Assembly: GCA_943359475.1 (NCBI GenBank)
Contig: CALRHK010000003.1
Span: 1 to 51,756, forward strand
Length of the DNA stretch: 51,756 nt
Reading direction: 5' to 3'
Source of the DNA: Candidatus Nomurabacteria bacterium
GTDB taxonomy: Bacteria > Patescibacteriota > Minisyncoccia > Phycocordibacterales > UBA9973
The position numbers and the translations under genes are program-made. The notes beneath the pieces were generated by a model, which ran no database searches, was not told the origin of the DNA, and saw only the letters and a program-made list of their open reading frames with translations. Positions 1-7,806 of this stretch are shown piece by piece; within the stretch, counting starts at the first letter, position 1; every line of letters begins with the position of its first letter.

Positions 1-51
1 TTTCAAGAATTTTTCGAACATCATCCCAAGTTCGGAGCCAAATGGAAATAG
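1..51 (+). CDS. 3' end of a CDS entering from the left edge (...FQEFFEHHPKFGAKWK*)
   Basis: Open frame 1 ending in TAG at 49-51, followed directly by a terminator hairpin. Confidence 0.55.
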   Translation, partial: FQEFFEHHPKFGAKWK

Positions 52-52
52 T

Positions 53-76
53 CCACCAAAATCTGGTGGGCTTTTT
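53..76 (+). terminator. Rho-independent terminator
   Basis: CCACCA-aaatc-TGGTGG followed by GCTTTTT. Confidence 0.6.
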
Positions 77-199
77 CATTTCTGTTTAAGGAGAAGTATG
101 GTGAGAACCGGAGGCGCGCATTTTTAACAAACGCAGTGAGTATAAAAATGCAGCGTTTCGACTGAAAGGAGAAGCGGTCCCTACCTCCCGAGCATCAAC

Positions 200-227
200 T
201 TGACTTTAATTAGATATATGCTATTAT
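200..227 (+). promoter_or_regulatory. Promoter: TTGACT-16 bp-TATTAT with extended -10 (TGcTATTAT)
   Basis: TTGACT 200-205, TATTAT 222-227; same arrangement recurs at 1817-1845. Confidence 0.6.
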
Positions 228-257
228 AGTAATAGTTTTTTGTGCTTTGAAATAAAG

Positions 258-308
258 GTTTTATTGGCTCCCAGAGGCGGTACTGCCGCTTGTGGAAACC
301 AATAAAAC
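258..308 (+). promoter_or_regulatory. Long 5'UTR hairpin, copy 1
   Basis: GTTTTATTGG (258-267) is the exact reverse complement of CCAATAAAAC (299-308), with a nested GCGG/CCGC stem. Confidence 0.65.
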
Positions 309-374
309 TCACATAAAAAATACAAAATGAAAATAAAAACCAATCTAATTCACGAAAAAGAAGGTGGATATACT

Positions 375-728
375 ATGGCTTTATTCGGCAAACCGAGAGT
401 TAACCTACAAACTGTTGCAGGTAGCCGTGTATATGTACACTGTCATCTTATTGCTGCCACGCAAGTGCGAACGGTAACATATAAATTCGAGTATGTGTAT
501 GCTGATTTGCCAAAAGGCACGATTAAAAGAATGCAGGCTTATGCTAAAAAATTGGCACAAGATCATGTTGCTAAAAAAGGCTGGAAAATAAAAAAGACTG
601 AAAAGATGTTTAGTGATGAGCCATATGTTGTTTGTGGCAACTGGTGCGGTTTTCATTTCGGGGTGAATGAAGAAAAAAGAAAAAATAAAAAAGGAGGACA
701 AAATGTTTTGGGACGACGAAAACGATAG
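375..728 (+). CDS. Hypothetical protein (MALFGKPRVNLQTV...)
   Basis: ORF 327..728; ATG at 375 has the AAGGTGG Shine-Dalgarno-like sequence. Confidence 0.6.
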   Translation: MALFGKPRVNLQTVAGSRVYVHCHLIAATQVRTVTYKFEYVYADLPKGTIKRMQAYAKKLAQDHVAKKGWKIKKTEKMFSDEPYVVCGNWCGFHFGVNEEKRKNKKGGQNVLGRRKR

Positions 729-873
729 TAATACCAATCAAAAATTCAAGAATTTTTTATTCCTGAAATTTTGGGGGACTAATAAAGAACGTGATGAAAC
801 TTTTCCTATATTCGGAATAATATTAGGAATTGTAGCTATCTTCGGATTAATTTTTCTCGCGTTCCATAAGTAA
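703..873 (+). CDS. Small membrane protein (MFWDDENDSNTNQ...), one TM helix
   Basis: ORF 667..873; strong SD AAAGGAGG just before ATG 703; C-terminal hydrophobic helix. Confidence 0.6.
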   Translation: MFWDDENDSNTNQKFKNFLFLKFWGTNKERDETFPIFGIILGIVAIFGLIFLAFHK

Positions 874-882
874 ACCCAAAGA

Positions 883-916
883 AAAAGGCTGAACACTTCT
901 GTGTTCAGCCTTTTAT
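883..916 (+). terminator. Rho-independent terminator
   Basis: AAAGGCTGAACAC-ttct-GTGTTCAGCCTTTT. Confidence 0.8.
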
Positions 917-973
917 TATTGCCATCCGAACCACGACTACGCTATCGCTTCGCTGGACTGCGGTTTTAAAATA

Positions 974-997
974 AAAAAGTCCACCTAGTTGGTGGAC
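974..997 (-). terminator. Rho-independent terminator
   Basis: GTCCACC/GGTGGAC with a U-tract on the minus strand. Confidence 0.65.
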
Positions 998-1001
998 GGT
1001 A

Positions 1002-1778
1002 TTATTTTGCAATATTTGTTCGTTCAATTATGGTCAAAATAGCACCACTAAATTCTTCGTATGACGTCTGACCATTCAGTTTAATATAGTAGATTTCATA
1101 ATGTAAAAAGTCTTTGCGGAAGTGCATGAAATCTCCGGCTTTGATCTGTAGTCTGATTTCTCTGCTACCGTAACTGAAAAAGCAATCGGTTTTTTCCTGG
1201 TGGTCTTCATACTCTGTGGCAGCTCGTGCATCGTCGATGAGATTTTCATTGACCATCTTTTGTAAAAATTTTAACGCAAGAACCTCCGAGAAGATTCCTC
1301 TCAGTAGCCCCGCATTCTGTTTTGCCTGCCGCAGCCTCTGTAAAATTGGTTGTGGGAGATCATCTGAATCGATCTGCGAGCTGTACCTTGTGATAGTGAG
1401 TGCCCGCATCGCCTCTGAAAGCTCGTTGCAGATGTCCTTGAGTAGGGAGTAGTACTCTTGTGGTGAATGACTTATAGATAGCCATATTGCAGAATCCTCA
1501 GCTACTCGAAAATCGCTACTCGATTTTTCAAACTGGATGTTGATAATCTTCGGAACATTAATAATCCGAAGCTCCAAGGTAGCGCTCTCATAGTATTGCT
1601 CGTTGGTCACTTCTTCGCAGGGAGCAATTTTTTGTTTGAATTTGTAGTTAATGAGCAGTCGATCTCTTTTTAAGAGCAACTTGAGTTTGGGGGTCAGTTG
1701 TTTTTTGAGCTTAGTAAACTCGTTTCGTCCAATAAGCTGTGGACCTATTTCCATGTTTATTTTTTTACCATTATACAT
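1002..1778 (-). CDS. Hypothetical protein, possible PD-(D/E)xK nuclease-like fold
   Basis: 258-aa ORF; C-terminal KTDCFFSYGSREIRLQIKAG resembles the D-x(n)-QxK core; start uncertain (1778 or 1754). Confidence 0.55.
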   Translation of the reverse strand: MYNGKKINMEIGPQLIGRNEFTKLKKQLTPKLKLLLKRDRLLINYKFKQKIAPCEEVTNEQYYESATLELRIINVPKIINIQFEKSSSDFRVAEDSAIWLSISHSPQEYYSLLKDICNELSEAMRALTITRYSSQIDSDDLPQPILQRLRQAKQNAGLLRGIFSEVLALKFLQKMVNENLIDDARAATEYEDHQEKTDCFFSYGSREIRLQIKAGDFMHFRKDFLHYEIYYIKLNGQTSYEEFSGAILTIIERTNIAK

Positions 1779-1816
1779 TAAAAAAACATAACGTCAACAA
1801 GATAGAAAACAGTAAT

Positions 1817-1845
1817 TTGACTAAATATATTTTTTATGCTATTAT
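1817..1845 (+). promoter_or_regulatory. Promoter: TTGACT-17 bp-TATTAT with extended -10 (TGcTATTAT)
   Basis: TTGACT 1817-1822, TATTAT 1840-1845. Confidence 0.6.
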
Positions 1846-1868
1846 ATTACCAAACGTAGTTCTTGGTA

Positions 1869-1917
1869 TTTTATTGGTTTCCAAAGAGGCCTCTGGCTTT
1901 TGTGGAAACCAATAAAA
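1869..1917 (+). promoter_or_regulatory. Long 5'UTR hairpin, copy 2
   Basis: TTTTATTGGTTTCCA (1869-1883) perfectly complementary to TGGAAACCAATAAAA (1903-1917); nested GCC/GGC stem. Confidence 0.75.
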
Positions 1918-1926
1918 ACCGAATAA

Positions 1927-2472
1927 ATGAATATTCTCAAAACCCTAATAGTGCTTACTGGTGTTGCACCTTACGTACTTCTTTCTGTCTCTATTCTTAA
2001 GGGAACAGTTAAACAAAGTTTTGCCACATGGATACTTTGGTTTGGTCTTGATGTAATTATGTTAGTAAGTCTTACTCTCAAAGGAGGGAACACTTTATTG
2101 TTTGCAGTATTTACTATTGGAACATTAGCTGTGACTATCTTTCTGGCACGGGCTAGACAGTTTCACTGGGGAAAGTTTGAATGGCTCATTACCTTTCTGG
2201 TCTTGATTTGCACAACAGTTTTCCTTGTCGGTGGTCCATATCTTTCAATTATTTCAGTAACGCTTGCCCTCAATATAGCTGGTATTCCGCAACTCATTAG
2301 TACGTACAAGGATCCTTCTTCAACGCCAAGAATTGCTTATTTACTATTTACAACCTCAAGTATGCTTTCTGTGATTAGTGCAGCAGCTTGGACAGTAGAA
2401 GAAAGACTACCATATCTATCTTCGACACTATTTTGTGCAATAATTGTCCTTCTGTCATTTAGACAAAAATAA
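1927..2472 (+). CDS. Polytopic membrane protein, PQ-loop/SWEET-like
   Basis: 181-aa hydrophobic ORF; weak similarity in layout to the 5859 ORF (PY...K..V....TW.LW). Confidence 0.5.
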   Translation: MNILKTLIVLTGVAPYVLLSVSILKGTVKQSFATWILWFGLDVIMLVSLTLKGGNTLLFAVFTIGTLAVTIFLARARQFHWGKFEWLITFLVLICTTVFLVGGPYLSIISVTLALNIAGIPQLISTYKDPSSTPRIAYLLFTTSSMLSVISAAAWTVEERLPYLSSTLFCAIIVLLSFRQK

Positions 2473-2490
2473 CTGCAAAACTTGCGAAAT

Positions 2491-2522
2491 TAAACCGCTG
2501 GTGGTAAACCAACGGTTTTTTT
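2491..2522 (+). terminator. Rho-independent terminator
   Basis: AAACCG...CGGTTTTTTT. Confidence 0.55.
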
Positions 2523-2628
2523 ATTTTTAAATAGTCACCTGAATCACAACTTTACTAACGTTTTCTCTGAAGCAGTTTCAGAGAAGTCTTTGATTTGAAG
2601 GTATCTTTTTTATTGTTATACTAAACCT

Positions 2629-2838
2629 ATGCAAAAAACAGCTACACGAATTTTTATATACGCTTCAATACTTTTTGGAATTATAGGTATGTTGCTTGTT
2701 ATTACTGCAGGTGGTCCAAATACACCAGATACGCCAACGACTGAATTACTCATCAAGCTCCTGTTTGGAACGGTGTTTATTATACTGCCGTCGTTTGCAC
2801 TCAGTCTTGCAGGGAAGTATTTAAACGGCAAGTTTTAG
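2629..2838 (+). CDS. Small two-TM membrane protein, hypothetical
   Basis: 69-aa ORF; TATACT ends 6 nt before ATG. Confidence 0.5.
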   Translation: MQKTATRIFIYASILFGIIGMLLVITAGGPNTPDTPTTELLIKLLFGTVFIILPSFALSLAGKYLNGKF

Positions 2839-2957
2839 TACTTACAGAGTATTTGTCCTCAATATAATCCGAGAGATATGCTCGGCTTGATTTATTTTTG
2901 GTTTTATTGTATAGTCTCGGAAACCTGTGTAAGTTCGCACATAAAAAAACGAGAAAT

Positions 2958-3305
2958 ATGGATACCCCGATTCGCAAATGCCTTGCAATTTCGTTCAAAA
3001 ATGATGCACGAGATGAGATTACTACCGAGATCGAAAACTATTTTAAAAAAATTGCGCACACCAAGCGCTACGAAAAACTTTTCCTGAGCACCGAAAAACG
3101 TGACGATGAGATTACTAGTCAGTTGTATATCCTAAGACCTGTAAACGAGGATTTCAGTGAACGATATTCTCACGAAGGCCTGCAGATTGAAGCTGGATTC
3201 CTTTATTTTGTTGAACGGAAAAAAGCTGAAGGTAAGATTGTTGATTTTGTAGCAGTCGAAAGCGAGATGGTGGCCCACCTCTTGGCATATGGGCTTTCGG
3301 AGTAA
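2958..3305 (+). CDS. Hypothetical protein (MDTPIRKCLAISFK...)
   Basis: ORF 2898..3305 with internal ATG 2958; followed by terminator AAAGGCGA/TCGCCTTTTT. Confidence 0.55.
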   Translation: MDTPIRKCLAISFKNDARDEITTEIENYFKKIAHTKRYEKLFLSTEKRDDEITSQLYILRPVNEDFSERYSHEGLQIEAGFLYFVERKKAEGKIVDFVAVESEMVAHLLAYGLSE

Positions 3306-3342
3306 GAAATTAAAAAAAGGCGATAATCTCGCCTTTTTCTTT

Positions 3343-3597
3343 TTATTTTCGATGGGTACAGCCCGCCCAGCAACACGGCCGACGCATTCCATCTTTGAGT
3401 TTTGAGATTGCTTTCTTGATACGGATGTTTCGTGTCTCTGCTTTTTTTCCAGAAATTACCCAACATATCCATTCGTTACGAGCCAGGGGAGTGATACTTT
3501 CCCACGTTTGTTGTGCTCCTCGGGTTGCTATGAGCGCTTGGCGTAAATCATCTGGGGTCTTATGGATTGTTTCATGAACGATCTTCAACTGTTCCAT
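3343..3597 (-). CDS. YdeI/OmpD-associated family protein
   Basis: LTPLARNEWICWVISGKKAETRNIRIKKAISKLKDGMRRPCC matches the family's signature region. Confidence 0.8.
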   Translation of the reverse strand: MEQLKIVHETIHKTPDDLRQALIATRGAQQTWESITPLARNEWICWVISGKKAETRNIRIKKAISKLKDGMRRPCCWAGCTHRK

Positions 3598-3642
3598 GGT
3601 AGTACTATAGCAGAATATTTTTAAAACTATCTTTAAAAAAGA

Positions 3643-3662
3643 AAACCGCCCGAGGGCGGTTT
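3643..3662 (-). terminator. Rho-independent terminator
   Basis: AAACCGCC-cgag-GGCGGTTT with flanking A/T tracts. Confidence 0.65.
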
Positions 3663-3667
3663 TTTAT

Positions 3668-4684
3668 TTATAACGATTTTTCAAGCTCGATCAGCTTTTT
3701 CACACCATCATAGAGTTGCTGAAAGATTTCTTTCTCAGTAATACCAAGACGGCGCTTATTTGAGATATCGTAAATACCATCAGATGATTCAGAATGTTCT
3801 CCGTGAACACCACGGATTGACAATCCAAGTGTTGCACAGACATCTTTGAAGTTTTTGCTTGCAGAAAGCTTTGGAATCTTTATGTGTACAGAAGCACGCA
3901 TTGCGGTCCCAAGATTAGTAGGACATGTCGTGTGATAGCCACGAATATCATCAAATGCAAAATTGAGGTGTGCATTTATTGTAGCAAGTGCCGTCGCGAG
4001 ACGAGTAAACACTTCTGCAATGTCAGCACCACTTTGCATGCTGATAATACGCATACTATCTTCTTCTGAAACCCATACCAAAAACTTTTTATCGTGTGAG
4101 AAGAATATTCCACGGTTCTTTGGCCAGTCACGGTTTACGCCAACACTTTCAAGAAAGCGGTCACCTTGCTTAAACAGAAAATGATCCGCAACCATTTGTT
4201 GTCTGACATCTTCGGTCATGCCATCGAGTGGGAAATAGTCTCCGGCAAGAGCGCCTGGAAGTTTTTGCAATGCCTCCACAATCTCTGATTCCATCTTGGC
4301 GCGATCTTCTGAAGATATTGCTGAAGGGAATGCATACTTAGCAAAGTTTCTTCCTACACGGATACGTGTTGATAGTACATATGCACCGGTCGGGTCAAGA
4401 TTTTCTGTAGAGATACCTTCGAGTGAGAAATCACTTTTATGACCACTCATGTCGTAATTGTGGTATTCACGAATGACTGGATCAAACAAGGGCGCAAGCA
4501 TTGTGTATGATTCGGGGTCACCTGCATACACACCAATACTTGAGTCAGGGTTGTCTATTCCTGATTGAATAGCTTTTTCTACTGTCCACCCATGAGGAGT
4601 GATGACTCCTGAAAGTTTGGTAATTACTTCTTCAGTACAATGCTTTTTCATAAGCATGTCTGGGTTTGTTTTTATTTCTGTCAT
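3668..4684 (-). CDS. ATP:guanido phosphotransferase, arginine-kinase type
   Basis: VLSTRIRVGRN, DHFLFKQGDRFLE, FLVWVSEEDSMRIISMQSG, TTCPTNLGTAMRASVHIKIPKL, RGVHGEHSES, YDISNKRRLGITE; short specificity loop SSIGVYAGDPESY. Upstream in-frame ATG at 4693. Confidence 0.95.
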   Translation of the reverse strand: MTEIKTNPDMLMKKHCTEEVITKLSGVITPHGWTVEKAIQSGIDNPDSSIGVYAGDPESYTMLAPLFDPVIREYHNYDMSGHKSDFSLEGISTENLDPTGAYVLSTRIRVGRNFAKYAFPSAISSEDRAKMESEIVEALQKLPGALAGDYFPLDGMTEDVRQQMVADHFLFKQGDRFLESVGVNRDWPKNRGIFFSHDKKFLVWVSEEDSMRIISMQSGADIAEVFTRLATALATINAHLNFAFDDIRGYHTTCPTNLGTAMRASVHIKIPKLSASKNFKDVCATLGLSIRGVHGEHSESSDGIYDISNKRRLGITEKEIFQQLYDGVKKLIELEKSL

Positions 4685-4844
4685 AAGGAGCATATTTTAA
4701 TATATATTTTGCAATAATACTATCTTTTAAGGGTAATTTGTCAATGGTGTAATAATGTCTCAGGTAGTACTCGTTGACATTTTACATCACCATGCTATTG
4801 TCATATTCATAACTGTTATTTTCACAACCAAAAACATATGAACT

Positions 4845-5164
4845 ATGATCAACGATCAGGATGGTATCTATACCAGAACCCAGGCATTCAACTTTTTGAA
4901 GGGACTTCTCGAAGTTCCCAAAAGTGTATTAATTAATGAGCAGTTTTTTTACCTCTTTTTTCTAACGCCGATGGCGGTATGTATCTCATAAAAACGCGAG
5001 AAGAATTCATCCGACAGATTTTTAAAGAAAAGGGTATTGCTGAACTCAACAGGCAATACTACTACCACAAAAATGAAAAAACGACGCAAGGTAGTATGCA
5101 AACAAGGAAAATTTTTGAAGAAGTGAAGGTGCGTGTACAAACCTCACTCGCACAAGCAGCTTAA
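4845..5164 (+). pseudogene. Possibly frameshifted single gene (MINDQDGIYTRTQAFNFLKG...INEQFFYLF / FSNADGGMYLIKTREEF...)
   Basis: Frame 4845.. and ORF 4979..5164 join into one continuous reading if one T is added in the T-tract at 4944-4961. Confidence 0.45.
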
Positions 5165-5180
5165 ACAACAGGTACACAAA

Positions 5181-5205
5181 AAGACACTCAAAGGTGTCTT
5201 TTTTT
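5181..5205 (+). terminator. Rho-independent terminator
   Basis: AAGACAC...GTGTCTTTTTTT. Confidence 0.7.
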
Positions 5206-5241
5206 ATATATAACCATTGCATTTTCTGTTACAATTGTTCT

Positions 5242-5610
5242 ATGAAGAAACTCTACTGGGAAATACTCGGAAGTATTATCTTTGTTGCTTTTTGCACGAT
5301 GCTTGTCTATATGCGTCTTTCGGGTGTTCATCTATTTTGGAATACACAAGTTATTTGGAGTATAGTGCTTGTGGTTGGTTGGATGGTTGTTGCGTTCGGA
5401 TATTATCATCAAGGTTGGACTATCTATAAAAATAAAAGTTCAAAGAATGTTTCAAGGACATTGCCGATTGCAGTTTTTATAGTTCAATGTGTTCTTTTTG
5501 TAAAAGGAATTTTCTACAGTGATTGGTCACTTATTACTGGAGCGCTCTTGGTTAATGCGGGAGTTGTCTTTAATCTGTATCAAATAGCACGTTCCAGAAA
5601 TAAAAATTAG
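5242..5610 (+). CDS. SemiSWEET/PQ-loop-like membrane protein
   Basis: GYYHQGWTIYKNKSSKNVSRTLPIAVF... resembles a PQ-loop repeat; TACAAT ends 6 nt before ATG 5242. Confidence 0.55.
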   Translation: MKKLYWEILGSIIFVAFCTMLVYMRLSGVHLFWNTQVIWSIVLVVGWMVVAFGYYHQGWTIYKNKSSKNVSRTLPIAVFIVQCVLFVKGIFYSDWSLITGALLVNAGVVFNLYQIARSRNKN

Positions 5611-5667
5611 GTTAAATGATTCATCTGTGGTACTGTTACAGTCTTACTCACTAATCAAACAAATACT

Positions 5668-5805
5668 ATGGATACTCCAACAACTACGTCAAACCCAACC
5701 GACGTTGAAGAAGTGGTAACTCCTGCGACACCAGCAGAAGAAACCGCAACTCCAGCTGAGGAAACACCTGCAACAGAAGGCGCAACAGAAGAACACGTTG
5801 CGTAA
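5668..5805 (+). CDS. 45-aa acidic, Pro/Thr/Glu/Ala-rich low-complexity peptide
   Basis: MDTPTTTSNPTDVEEVVTPATPAEETATPAEETPATEGATEEHVA*; below the ORF-track cutoff; terminator directly after. Confidence 0.5.
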   Translation: MDTPTTTSNPTDVEEVVTPATPAEETATPAEETPATEGATEEHVA

Positions 5806-5808
5806 CTA

Positions 5809-5838
5809 AAAACTCCCCTTATGGGGAGTTTTTAGTTA
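5809..5838 (+). terminator. Rho-independent terminator
   Basis: AAAAACTCCCC-ttat-GGGGAGTTTTT. Confidence 0.75.
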
Positions 5839-5858
5839 CTGGGTGTTAGAATACTTAT

Positions 5859-6419
5859 ATGAAAGAGACTCTTGCAATACTAGGCGCATTTGTTGCGATT
5901 ATTGGCAATGTGCCGTATTTGCGAGATGTAATACGTCGACGGGTACAGCCACACCCATATACATGGCTTGTGTGGACACTTGTTTCAGCAATTACTTTTT
6001 TTGGACAACTTGCGAAAGGGGCGGGGATCGGCGCACTCCCAACAGGAGCAGCAGAGATTTTTACAGTGATTATTTTCTTTTTTTCATTGCGATATGGTTT
6101 CCGAAATATTGTAAAAACCGACACGTATTTTCTTGTTGCGGCATTACTCGGACTCATTCCGTGGATTATTACAAAAGACCCGACCATTTCTGTGATAATC
6201 GTGGTCTCAATTGATCTTATTGCTTTTATTCCAACTTTACGCAAAACATGGCATCATCCAGACACAGAAACACCGTTACTTTTTAGTATGAATGTAGTCC
6301 GTCATGGACTGACACTTGCGTCACTTGGAGCGTACAATATTGCAACGATGTTACATTCCATTGTCATGATTGTGGTCAATACGATTATGACTATGATGAT
6401 AGTATTTAAGAAAAAATAA
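5859..6419 (+). CDS. PQ-loop-like polytopic membrane protein
   Basis: 186-aa ORF, GNVPYLRDVIRRRVQPHPYTWLVWTL. Confidence 0.6.
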   Translation: MKETLAILGAFVAIIGNVPYLRDVIRRRVQPHPYTWLVWTLVSAITFFGQLAKGAGIGALPTGAAEIFTVIIFFFSLRYGFRNIVKTDTYFLVAALLGLIPWIITKDPTISVIIVVSIDLIAFIPTLRKTWHHPDTETPLLFSMNVVRHGLTLASLGAYNIATMLHSIVMIVVNTIMTMMIVFKKK

Positions 6420-6460
6420 AAAACCACCGAGAGGTGGTTTTTTATAGTAAAAAGACGAGA

Positions 6461-6685
6461 TTACATGTTCTGCATTGGAGCAGTGGTTGCGCATGCTTTG
6501 CAGTTGCCTTTGTGGCCGAAGATTTCGTAGAGTGCTGAAACACCAACGAGGATGTAAATAATGCGAGGAATAAGTTCACCTTGTCCTCCAAAGAGTGCAC
6601 CAACGTCCCAACCAATAGCACCAACCAAAAGCCAATTCAAACCTCCGATAACGAGTAACAAAAATGTAATTTTGTGTAACTTCAT
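6461..6685 (-). CDS. DUF378 family membrane protein
   Basis: LLLVIGGLNWLLVGAIGWDVGALFGG...IIYILVGVSALYEI. Confidence 0.85.
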   Translation of the reverse strand: MKLHKITFLLLVIGGLNWLLVGAIGWDVGALFGGQGELIPRIIYILVGVSALYEIFGHKGNCKACATTAPMQNM

Positions 6686-6795
6686 AATGAGTTAATTAAA
6701 CTACTAATAAAATACAAAGTTAAGTATACCATGTCCATAAAGATTAAAAGAAGGGGTGTGGAATAGGTAAAAACCACCATGCTATACTAAACATC

Positions 6796-7689
6796 ATGCA
6801 ACAGAACAAATCTAGTACAAGGGTCCTCGTAAGCTCGTTCGGCATACTAGCGATACTCCTTGCTGGACTTATTGTTTTTGTTGAGTATCGATACAGATCA
6901 CTCAGAAACCAAGCGACAACACTTACACAAAATATTGCACAGCTACGTACTCAATTGTCCGAAACTGACAAAGCAGTACAGACACTTCAAAACTTAAACG
7001 GTGATCTCACTGACCAAATACATATCACCGAAAAACAGGCATCCTCACTCCTTGATGAATTCAATCGAATTTCTGGAACAGTGGGTACTCTAGAAAAATT
7101 AAGTAAAATTGACTCACGATTATTACAAAAGTATTCAAAAGTATATTTTCTAAATGAAAATTTTGTTCCTGATAGATTAAGCACTGTTGACCAGAGGTAT
7201 ACACTTGAAAAAAACCGCATCTATCAATTTCATGCCGATGCATATTCTTATCTCGTACGTCTACTTGATGCTGCAAAGACTGAAGGGTTCGAAATGCAAA
7301 TTGCTTCTGCGTATCGTTCGTTTAAAGAGCAGACTGCACTGAAATCACAATATACGGTGGTGTATGGTTCTGGGGCAAATAAATTTTCTGCTGACCAGGG
7401 ATATTCTGAACATCAACTTGGCACGACGGTTGACCTCACCACAACAAAAGTTGGTGGTACCTTATCTCGTTTTGAAACAGATCCAGCATATGGGTGGCTT
7501 GAAGCGAATGCGTATAAATATGGATTCATTCTCTCGTATCCAAAAGGAAACAGTTACTACATTTTTGAACCATGGCATTGGCGTTTTGTGGGTGTTGATC
7601 TTGCCGGCAAGCTCCATCGCGACAATCTTCATTTTTACGACATGGATCAACACGAAATTGATAAGTATTTAATTACGCTGTTTGATTAG
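6796..7689 (+). CDS. D-alanyl-D-alanine carboxypeptidase, VanY/M15B family, membrane anchored
   Basis: ASAYRSFKEQ, YSEHQLGTTVDLT, EPWHWRFVG; N-terminal TM and coiled coil. Confidence 0.85.
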   Translation: MQQNKSSTRVLVSSFGILAILLAGLIVFVEYRYRSLRNQATTLTQNIAQLRTQLSETDKAVQTLQNLNGDLTDQIHITEKQASSLLDEFNRISGTVGTLEKLSKIDSRLLQKYSKVYFLNENFVPDRLSTVDQRYTLEKNRIYQFHADAYSYLVRLLDAAKTEGFEMQIASAYRSFKEQTALKSQYTVVYGSGANKFSADQGYSEHQLGTTVDLTTTKVGGTLSRFETDPAYGWLEANAYKYGFILSYPKGNSYYIFEPWHWRFVGVDLAGKLHRDNLHFYDMDQHEIDKYLITLFD

Positions 7690-7806
7690 GTTGATTCTTT
7701 TCCAGAGTGTGTTCTTATGTATCGATGTTGTCACAAAAAGTGCTTGAAAACGTTATACTATTGTGTGAATGGTCTGTAATTTATTCGTTTAATCTTTAAT
7801 TTAAAT

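Noticed and set aside
918-965. GCGAAGCGATAGCG-type sequence near 940 as another tRNA-tail core
   Set aside because: Only short loop-like similarity; no complementary stem or tRNA copy flanking it.
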